A stretch of DNA of 24,754 bases from Stramenopiles sp. TOSAG23-3 (taxonomy: Eukaryota; Sar): NCBI GenBank assembly GCA_900128585.1, contig LT642299.1, positions 1-24,754 of the forward strand, given 5' to 3'. Made by a program: the position numbers and the translations under genes. The first letter of the stretch is position 1, and every line of letters starts with the position of its first letter. The notes below the pieces were generated by a model that worked only from the letters and a program-made list of their open reading frames with translations, made no database searches and was not told the DNA's origin. Shown piece after piece: positions 1 through 7,057 of this stretch.

Positions 1-4
1 TACA

Positions 5-181
5 ATGGACTTTTTTTCAAAAAAAAATCGGTACTTTAGCGACCTTTACAAGTACAAAATGTTTTTTGATAGGTATTTTTCACAATGGGACACAGGGAAA
101 GAAACAAAAAATGACCTACACACCATCTATAATAGACGCCTGCTAAAAATTAGTGGGTCCGTATCAGTAAAACCACCTTAG
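5..181 (+). CDS. End of an unrecognised gene at the left edge (at least 58 aa)
   Basis: This frame is open from the left edge to a TAG at 179-181. The first ATG seen is at base 5, so the protein is either 58 residues long or the tail of a longer gene that starts outside the window. The visible part is hydrophilic and rich in Phe, Tyr and Lys (for example SKKNRYFSDLYKYKMFFDRY), with no membrane segment and no motif I recognise. The composition resembles the neighbouring coding regions rather than the A/T-rich gaps. The next gene lies convergently on the other strand. Function unknown. The reading frame itself is only moderately supported because it is short and touches the edge. Confidence 0.42.
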   Translation: MDFFSKKNRYFSDLYKYKMFFDRYFSQWDTGKETKNDLHTIYNRRLLKISGSVSVKPP

Positions 182-227
182 TGTACAATAGCATTAAATG
201 ACCATTAGGGTTTGGGTTATGGTAAAA

Positions 228-545
228 TTAGCAGGGGATTTTTGTGAACATTTCTGCATTTAATTTATCGGCATGACCATCTGGAAGAGAAAATCGTTCC
301 GAATATTTATTCTGAAAACACACTTCACAGCATTTGTAAGGATTCGACCAAGGTGTACTGTAGAATATATCACCATACACGTAGTTCTCACAGTCTGGAC
401 AGTAGAACACATTATGTTTGGCCGCACAATCGCACGAACAGTAATTGCCATGTCCGTCGTAGTCGTCGATGTGTGTATTGTCACAATCTGGGATATCGCA
501 CGATTGTATGCTAAGAGCTTGAAAATTGTATATTACTCTAGTCAT
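228..545 (-). CDS. Small Cys-rich, probably zinc-binding protein (105 aa)
   Basis: The product has about a dozen cysteines, mostly in CxxC-like pairs: CDIPDC near residue 16, CSCDC near 37, CPDC near 49, CCEVC near 73 and a final Cys. Asp and His lie between them. This pattern suggests one or two zinc-binding knuckles, but I do not recognise a named family. No signal peptide or membrane segment is visible. The opposite-strand frame over the same bases lacks this ordered pattern, so the minus strand was chosen. The gene is divergent from HNH endonuclease 1, with only 29 bases between the two starts, so both must use the same short A/T-rich promoter region. The ATG is very close to the TATATATAAA string. 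A second TATA-like string near 567-572 is better placed for this gene. Confidence 0.6.
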   Translation of the reverse strand: MTRVIYNFQALSIQSCDIPDCDNTHIDDYDGHGNYCSCDCAAKHNVFYCPDCENYVYGDIFYSTPWSNPYKCCEVCFQNKYSERFSLPDGHADKLNAEMFTKIPC

Positions 546-572
546 AGTATATATAAAGTGATTTTCTTATAA
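546..572. promoter_or_regulatory. Shared bidirectional TATA-like promoter
   Basis: TATATATAAA at 548-557 lies 17 bases before the HNH 1 start at 575. On the other strand, TATAAG at about 567-572 lies just over 20 bases before the start at 545. The sequence AAAGTGATTTT follows the first TATA and recurs in front of RPB1. The role is inferred from position and from the same spacing at most genes in the window. Confidence 0.55.
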
Positions 573-574
573 AA

Positions 575-1333
575 ATGAAGTATTGTACCAAATGCAACCA
601 GAGCAAAGCGCTCACGGAGTTTCAGAAGCGATCCAGATCACGCGATGGACTCCAATTTCGATGCAAAGTGTGTGTGAAGGCATATGACAAGAAGTACCGT
701 GAAAACAACCGTAAGTATTGTACCAAATGCAACCAGACCAAAGCGCTCACGGAGTTTAGCAAGCGATCCGATGCACCCGATGGACTTGACTACCGATGCA
801 AAGTGTGTAAGAAGGCAGCTAACAAGAAGTATCGCAAAAACAACCCGGAAAAAAAACGTGCAGTGCGAGTGTGCTGGCAAAATAACCGGGAGAAATACAA
901 TGCATCAGCATTAAAGAGAAGCAAACGCCCGGAAGTCAAGAAACGAGTCAATGCACGTTGTAGGGAACGTTACCATACCGATCCACAGTACAAACTTAAG
1001 CGTATTTTAAGAGGGCGCTTACACTCAGCACTCAAAGGCAAGAACAAGAGTGCGGCTACCATGACATTGGTTGGTTGTTCCATTACACACCTGAAGGACC
1101 ATCTCGAAAAACAGTTCCTACCCGGTATGACATGGGAGAACCATGGACCAGTATGGCACGTCGATCATATGATGCCATTCGACTCCTTCGACCTGAGCTA
1201 TCCCGAACAACAGAGACAATGTTGTCATTACACGAACCTCCAGCCATTATGGGGACCGGAAAACATAAGCAAAGGCAATAAAATAATATACAACCGTGTG
1301 TGGAATGGGTGTAGATGGATAAATAACGTATAA
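575..1333 (+). CDS. HNH endonuclease 1, with a duplicated N-terminal Cys module
   Basis: This is a probable site-specific DNA endonuclease of the mobile HNH type common in phages and giant viruses. Residues 1-45 and 46-90 are two copies of a four-Cys module (CTKCNQ.KALTEF, then CKVC) likely to bind zinc. A basic linker follows (about 90-150). The HNH region is at about 165-240, with WHVDHMMP as the first His segment, CHYTNLQPLWGPEN as the Asn segment and a final NISKG. The two Cys modules are also nearly identical as DNA, so the duplication is recent. The other four HNH genes here lack this second copy as far as they are visible. The gene sits between a divergent small gene and RPB1, 21 bases before the RPB1 start. 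Its stop codon lies inside the RPB1 TATA-like box. Mobility is inferred from family and from the five copies. Confidence 0.88.
   Translation: MKYCTKCNQSKALTEFQKRSRSRDGLQFRCKVCVKAYDKKYRENNRKYCTKCNQTKALTEFSKRSDAPDGLDYRCKVCKKAANKKYRKNNPEKKRAVRVCWQNNREKYNASALKRSKRPEVKKRVNARCRERYHTDPQYKLKRILRGRLHSALKGKNKSAATMTLVGCSITHLKDHLEKQFLPGMTWENHGPVWHVDHMMPFDSFDLSYPEQQRQCCHYTNLQPLWGPENISKGNKIIYNRVWNGCRWINNV
578..847 (+). repeat. In-frame tandem duplication of the zinc module in HNH 1
   Basis: The two copies are offset by 135 bases (45 codons). Bases 578-602 and 713-737 are identical, and most of the remaining module matches with scattered changes. The reading frame is kept through the junction. Confidence 0.85.
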
Positions 1334-1336
1334 AAG
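1329..1336 (+). promoter_or_regulatory. RPB1 TATA-like box overlapping the HNH 1 stop codon
   Basis: TATAAAAG contains the TAA stop of HNH 1 (1331-1333) and lies 19 to 26 bases before the RPB1 ATG at 1355, the same spacing seen at most genes here. It is followed by GTGATTTTTAA, similar to the sequence after the HNH 1 TATA. The same overlap of stop codon and TATA occurs at HNH 5. Confidence 0.6.
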
Positions 1337-1354
1337 TGATTTTTAACTGTTAAA

Positions 1355-4300
1355 ATGATTAAACAAATACATTTCGGAATACTGACCGCGGAAGAAATAC
1401 GCGAACAGTCGGTTGTACATGTTACTGAAAAGAAGACTTTCCAAGATGGTGCGTTTCTGACAAACGGGCTACGAGATAGTCGTCTTAAACTGGCCTTTGG
1501 TCACATCGATTTACATACTCCGGTGTATCATATATCGTTCGTGAACAACATCGTACAATGGCTTCGTTGTATATGCTACAAATGTGGAAGTACGTTGGTA
1601 AAGAACGAACCAACGAACATTCAAAAGAACAAATGGTTGCAATACATGGCGAAACACGCACAAAACAAATGTCCGGAATGTCACGAAAAACAGCCAAAGT
1701 ACAGCTGGAACAAGGACAAGGCACAAATCGAAAAGAGCAAGGTCTTGTACGATATTGACGATGTTCAAACGCACCTGTGTCAGTTGGACGAATCGTTTCT
1801 TTCAAAGGTAGACATGTCCCATCCGAAACATATGATTTTGCGATGTTTGCCTATTCCGCCAACTAGTGTTCGTCCCGCAATTATGCAGGGCGGAGTAATT
1901 CGTGGGGAAGATGATTTAACCTACCGATTGATTCAAATTATGCGCTCAAACGATAAAGTACAGAAGACCATAATTGACAAACGTCCGGAACACATTATTC
2001 ACAGTGCAAAAGAAAGCTTACAGAATGCTGTGACGGGCTACATTAATCATGCGAAAGTCGGTGGAAAACGTAAAGTTTCAAAACGCGAATACACCAGTCT
2101 TACCGCACGTTTAAAAACCAAAGAGGGGCGTATTCGTGGAAATCTGATGGGAAAACGGGTGGACTTTACTTCGCGTTCGGTCATTACCGGAGACGATACG
2201 TTGGGGATGCATGAGATTGGTATTCCAATTAGTGTGGCAAAGAAGCTCACTGTACCATTAAAAGTTACTGCATACAACAAAAGTATTATTCAGGATTGGT
2301 TGACAAAGAAAGACTCTACGATAAAGTTTGTGATACGACCAAATGGATCAAGAGTGGATCTTTCGTTTGTGAATCGTACTAATATTGATGTAGACGTGGG
2401 GTGGTCAGTGGAAAGGGAATTAATGGATGGTGATATTGTACTGTTCAACCGTCAGCCGTCGCTTCATAAAATGTCTATTATGGCCCATGAAGTTAAGATT
2501 CTTCCATACAGTACGTTTCGCATGAATTTGAGCTGTACTACACCGTACAATGCTGACTGTAAGTATTCTTATTTTTTCCTCTCTTACTCAAACCGAAATT
2601 AACATTTTTCATACAGTCGATGGTGATGAGATGAACGTTCACGTTCCACAGACGTTGGAGGCTCAAGCGGAAGCTCGTAATATTATGGCAGTGCAGTATC
2701 AATTGGTATCCCCACAGGCCAATAAGCCGGTAATGGGTGTCATTCAGGATACGATGGTCGGTGCATATTTATTAAGTGCCAACGACGTATCGTTTACAAA
2801 GGAAGAAATGATGCAATGTGTCTTTGCGATAAAGAATTGGGATGGTATATTCAACCATCAGAAAAAGTATACTGGGAAAGATTTGATAACCTACGTTCTA
2901 CCGTACATTCATTACAATAACAAAGGCGTCGTAATTGAGAAAGGTAAATTTTTAAAAGGTCGATTTACAAAGAAGATACTCGGCCGCGGTGATGGATCTC
3001 TGATTCATGTGATGTACAATGAGTTGGGACCGAAGACTACCATTGAGTTTATCAATCGTTTGCAGTGTATCGTTCATAAATTCTTATCGATACAAGGATT
3101 TAGTGTTGGAATAAGCGATATGTTATCCGATGTCAATGTAGAGTCCGAGATGGAAAAAGCCTTTGATGAAATAAGTCTGGATTCGAACGCTACCGAAGCA
3201 AAAATTAACCAGCGATTGAATATATGTAGGGATACTATGGCAACCATGGTTCAGACGCCGTTAAACGATAGCAATCGGCTGTACACGATGGTTCATAGTG
3301 GTAGTAAGGGTTCCAGCATTAATGTATCTCAAATTATGGCCGTTGTTGGTCAACAGAATTTATGTGGGAAACGCATTCCAAAAACATGGACCGACCGTAC
3401 GTTACCGCATTTTGAAAAACATAGCAATGGGCCAAAAGAACGAGGTTTTATTACGCATTCTTACGTTCAAGGGTTGGAGCCCCACGAGGTCTGGATGCAT
3501 GCTATATCTGGAAGGGAAGGTTTGATTGATACTGCAATTAAAACGAGTCAAACCGGTTACATTCAGCGTCGTTTTATGAAGGCATTGGAGAACATAAAGA
3601 TTCAATGGGACGGTAGTGCAAGAAACGCGGACGGCTCCATCATTCAATTTCAATACGGCGACGATGGTTTTGATTCCATGCGAGTATGCAATCAGTACAT
3701 CGACACATGGGACATGTCCATTGCAACAAAGTATGACCTGATGGATGATTATGCCTTTCTCCACGATCTAAACAAATGGAGAGACGATGGTAGCAAAGAT
3801 ACGGGTATGTTTATGTTGCCTGTACCAGTGAAACGTTACATTGACAATGCGCTCTTGAACTGTCCAAAACGTAAAAAAATCGGTGTGCGTAAAGTGAAGG
3901 AATTGATAGACACTCTGTTAAAAGAAATCGATAACCAGATGTTACAAATACTTATTCGTGCAAAATTGAACCCGTATCGTGTTGTGAAAGAATTAAAGTT
4001 ATCGCATGTCGCAATGGACGATGTGTTGGCGCACATACGTTCCGAGTATGCAATTATAAATGCTATTGCCGGGGAATCGGTAGGTGCGTTGGCCGCTCAA
4101 AGTATAGGCGAGCCTGCAACACAAATGACCCTGAACACCTTCCATTTTGCAGGTGTATCGAGTATGAATGTAACGCTAGGTGTACCACGACTGGAAGAGT
4201 TGATCAATTGTACGAAAAGCGATCGTATGAAGACCCCATCGACAATTTTACAAACGGACGATGCAGACAAGCTTGTGAAACGATTAAGACATATTCGTTT

Positions 4301-5873
4301 TGAAGATTTGGTGGAGAAAATGTACATCACACGGTCGCCAAACAAAGAAGAAGTAAAATGGTACCATTTATTCCCAGATGAAAATTACCACCCGTATGAT
4401 CCTAGTAAGGAAACTATTGTGGTTCATTTAAAGGAATGGTATGACATGGTGTCGGTAAAAGAATGCTTGAACCAAGTCTATATCGAGTATACGGATGGTC
4501 CGCACGCGATTATCCATATACAGCTACCGACTGACGAAGATGTGGGGATTTACTACGAAAATTATATTCGTAAGCAAACTGTACGTGGAATCGAGCATGC
4601 GGAAGAGACAATGAAGGTTAAATTGCCCGGTAAAAGCAAATACCATGTTGAAACTTCGCTGTCCAATTTAAAAAAGCTCATCGAATTGGAAGGTGTTGAT
4701 TTCTCCACCATCAACACGAACGATATCCATATGGTCAAGAATATGTATGGTATTGAAGCTGCAAGAGCTTCTCTAATACGTGAAATACGAAAGATATTAT
4801 CTTACTATGGAATATACGTTAATGTTCGACATATCACACTGGCTGTCGATTGGATAACTTGGATTGGTGCATTGACCCCACTGACCCGTCATGGTATACG
4901 ACTGGTAGACACATCGCCTTTAAAACGATCTACCTTTGAAGAAGTGGTAGAGGTCTTCAATCAGGCTGCATGTGCAAAGGAAATAGACTTACTACAGGGC
5001 ATTTCCGAATGTATTATAACTGGAACACCGCCTAATTTGGGAACGAATGTCGTGGGGACTGTAGTGGACAAGGGTATGATAGAACAGTACAAAGTACCAT
5101 TCCCAGTAGAGGAATTCAAGGAAATGGTAGCGGAGGACGATTTTGACGAAATATATGGGAGTTTGAATGAAGTAGATCCATGGGCAGATGAACGTTCAGC
5201 TTGGGAAAAGCCACCAATGCTGCAACCCACACAACCATTGACGTTTAGTATGCAACCATTACAGTTTTCTCAGCCGACGTTTCAACAATTCCCTTCACAA
5301 AATGTTATGTTTCCTCAGGCAACACAAAATGTTATGTTTCCTCAGGCAACACAAAATGTTATGTTTCCTCAGGCTCAGGCAACACAAAATGTTATGTTTC
5401 CTCAGGCACAAACACAAAATGTTATGTTTCCTCAGGCACAAACACAAAATGTTATGTTTCCTCAGGCACAATTAACGATTAAGCGACCAGTCAGTCCATG
5501 TAGTCCGGCGTATTCGCCACATTCACCGACAAGTCCAGCGTATTCACCGACAAGTCCAGCGTATTCACCTACGAGTCCAGCATACTCACCACAAACGCCT
5601 ACAAGTCCGGCATACTCGCCTACAAGTCCGGTGTATTCGCCTACAAGCCCGGTGTATTCACCTACGAGTCCAGCATACTCCCCACATACACCGACAAGTC
5701 CGGCATATTCGCCTACGAGTCCAGCATATTCGCCTACGAGCCCGGCGTACGACCCTATGGACAATGTATCTGACCCATTTGAACCTCAGAGTCCGGGTTA
5801 CGATCCTTTTGATCCCGTTTCGGATCCCGTTTTGGCTTCTCCTCAAAAAAAGCGGCGAAAGACTTACTGTTAA
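1355..5873 (+). CDS. rpb1: DNA-directed RNA polymerase II-type largest subunit (RPB1), two exons, with CTD
   Basis: This is the catalytic largest subunit of a multi-subunit RNA polymerase. Exon 1 is 1355-2558 and exon 2 is 2617-5873, which gives 1486 residues after splicing. FGILTAEEIREQSV near the start, GKEGRIRGNLMGKRVDF and NRQPSLHKMS are diagnostic. The spliced active-site motif NADFDGDEMN covers residues 399-408, with catalytic Asp at 401, 403 and 405. AAQSIGEPATQMTLNTFHFA follows in the trigger-loop region. The tail carries six NVMFPQA repeats, about ten YSPTSPA-type repeats and a basic end (KKRRK). Sequence and tail are Pol II-like rather than Pol I or III. One of the two usual clamp zinc sites is missing: the CxxC...CPGH segment before FGHI is deleted. 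The other site is kept (C72/C74/C77 with C106/C109). Yeast RPB1 is about 1730 residues, so this copy is shorter. Confidence 0.96.
2559..2616 (+). other. Spliceosomal-type intron in RPB1 (58 bases, GT-AG)
   Basis: The intron begins GTAAGTATT and ends ATTTTTCATACAG. Removing it joins GAC T to TC GAT GGT GAT and restores the invariant NADFDGDEMN motif, splitting the Phe codon after its first base. Without splicing, exon 1 runs into a TAA at 2600-2602 and the protein ends before the catalytic aspartates are complete. Candidate branch sites are TTACTCA (2584-2590) and AAATTAAC (2596-2603). It is far too short for a self-splicing group I or II intron, and no intein is present. Confidence 0.93.
5298..5470 (+). 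repeat. Six QNVMFPQA repeats in the RPB1 linker
   Basis: The block (A)ATGTTATGTTTCCTCAGGC occurs six times, with AAT starting at 5301, 5328, 5355, 5388, 5418 and 5448. Units are 27, 30 or 33 bases, always whole codons. The near-identical DNA points to recent slippage or unequal recombination. The repeat lies between the polymerase core and the heptad tail. Confidence 0.93.
5511..5756 (+). repeat. RPB1 C-terminal heptad repeats (CTD)
   Basis: About ten repeats are present. Seven are YSPTSPA or YSPTSPV heptads. Three are ten-residue variants (YSPHSPTSPA, YSPQTPTSPA, YSPHTPTSPA). A YDP follows. Tyr1, Ser2, Pro3, Thr4, Ser5 and Pro6 are kept, while position 7 is Ala or Val in place of Ser. In eukaryotes such repeats are phosphorylated and recruit capping, splicing and 3'-end factors. 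Confidence 0.93.
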
Positions 5874-7029
5874 CAATGAATAATGGTATAACAAGATCGG
5901 CTACCGCTCCAACGACAATGACACACGCCATGTTGTCAAAATTGTCTCGTGTGACACCAAACATATTTGCCACCAAACCTCCCAATTCATCCGCAATTAC
6001 GGCAGATAAATTGGAAACGGACATTAAGAGAGCATAGAAAGTTCCTTCAAGACCCTCTTCGGCATTGTGTGCAACGATTACAATCAATGGCATCATAATC
6101 CACATACCGAACAAGGATTGGCCTATGGTATCGAATACGATTAATACCAAGCTAGTGGATAGTTTTGTAACGACTAACAGTTGCACCAACGAGCATGCAA
6201 CCGCACAGTATATGGATACACGCATTAATTTTAAAGGTGAAACGTTTAGCAGACAGGTTTTGTATATAAAGGTGGATGCAAGAAACGAGTAGCTTCCAGC
6301 TATGGTAATCCATTGAAAATCTTCTGGTGTGTAATTTAATTCTTTCCGTAAAAAGTATGTGTACAATGGACCATAGTTTGGACCTATACTTATTCCAAAT
6401 ATGGCAAATGCAAGAACCCGTTTTTTATAGACTGCTTTAACTAATTTTTTACACATGTTGTTTGGTGCTCCGGTCTCATTTTTTGCCAATGTCCAAATGC
6501 AGCATCCCATGATTAGACATGGCAAAGCAATGAGTTGAAACGTTGGTTTGTATCCATACATTTCATAAAAGCTCCCACCCAAAGAGGACCCAATGACACT
6601 GCCTAGTGCGCGTGATGACCAACATGTGGATTGCGTTTTTCCCTTTACAGATTCTTTTTTGGCAAAGTCTACTGTAATGCAGTCTGCACATACGTCTGCA
6701 AAACACATAAAGAAGGATACCATGGTCATCGTAGCTATCATGCTAGTTTTCGTTCCAATTAGATTCGGTAATGTAACATACATGTAAGCAAGTAGTATAC
6801 CAGAACAGAAAATATACGGTCTTCGTTTCCCCCAATCTGCAACGTGGTACTTGTCGGAAATTATTCCAAACAATGGTTTAATGCACCATGGTATTGCGAT
6901 GACACCGTAACTCATGGTCATCTCAACAGGGGTAAATTTCAAGCTGTCCATCATTTCAAAGTTCATGGCAATACTTCCAAAGGTCATTGCGAACCCAAAG
7001 GTAAAATAACACATATACAATGCTAACAT
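5755..7029 (-). CDS. BT1 / folate-biopterin transporter family membrane protein (424 aa)
   Basis: This is a probable proton-coupled carrier of the BT1 family in the major facilitator superfamily. Known members move folates or pterins in plants, algae, kinetoplastids and apicomplexans. The signature segment is near residues 47-85: PWCIKPLFGIISDKYHVADW followed by GKRRPYIFCSG, which matches the family pattern of KPLxGxxSD and RRxPY. About 11 to 12 hydrophobic segments run through the rest. The C-terminal 40 residues are charged and contain PKRDPKRDQKDRNPD. The last 119 bases lie antisense to the end of RPB1, so the two genes converge and overlap. A TATA-like box (TTATAAATAC on the minus strand, about 7046-7055) precedes the ATG by about 20 bases. 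The substrate is unknown, and some family members carry other small molecules. Confidence 0.85.
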   Translation of the reverse strand: MLALYMCYFTFGFAMTFGSIAMNFEMMDSLKFTPVEMTMSYGVIAIPWCIKPLFGIISDKYHVADWGKRRPYIFCSGILLAYMYVTLPNLIGTKTSMIATMTMVSFFMCFADVCADCITVDFAKKESVKGKTQSTCWSSRALGSVIGSSLGGSFYEMYGYKPTFQLIALPCLIMGCCIWTLAKNETGAPNNMCKKLVKAVYKKRVLAFAIFGISIGPNYGPLYTYFLRKELNYTPEDFQWITIAGSYSFLASTFIYKTCLLNVSPLKLMRVSIYCAVACSLVQLLVVTKLSTSLVLIVFDTIGQSLFGMWIMMPLIVIVAHNAEEGLEGTFYALLMSVSNLSAVIADELGGLVANMFGVTRDNFDNMACVIVVGAVADLVIPLFIVNSKSFAAFFEEKPKRDPKRDQKDRNPDSEVQMGQIHCP

Positions 7030-7057
7030 TTACATATACTTTACTAGTATTTATAAC

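Noticed and set aside
190-225. Telomere-like TTAGGG/TTTGGG string
   Set aside because: There is a single short occurrence in a gap with no tandem array, so chance is the simpler reading.
273-572. Plus-strand 99-residue frame
   Set aside because: It is the complement of the Cys-rich minus-strand gene, and its product is a run of hydrophobic residues with no ordered motif.
2559-2616. Group I intron or intein in RPB1
   Set aside because: The insertion is only 58 bases, is not open in frame with the exons and has none of the structure or splicing domains these elements need.
2550-2618. Independent start for the second half of RPB1 at the ATG at 2550
   Set aside because: Residues before VDGDEMN do not match RPB1, and the bases 2559-2616 fit a GT-AG intron that restores the invariant motif exactly. 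Two separate genes would each lack a full active site.
5462-5764. Minus-strand 100-residue repeat protein (YAGLVGE repeats)
   Set aside because: It is the shadow of the RPB1 heptad repeats; a repeat of a multiple of three bases keeps other frames open.
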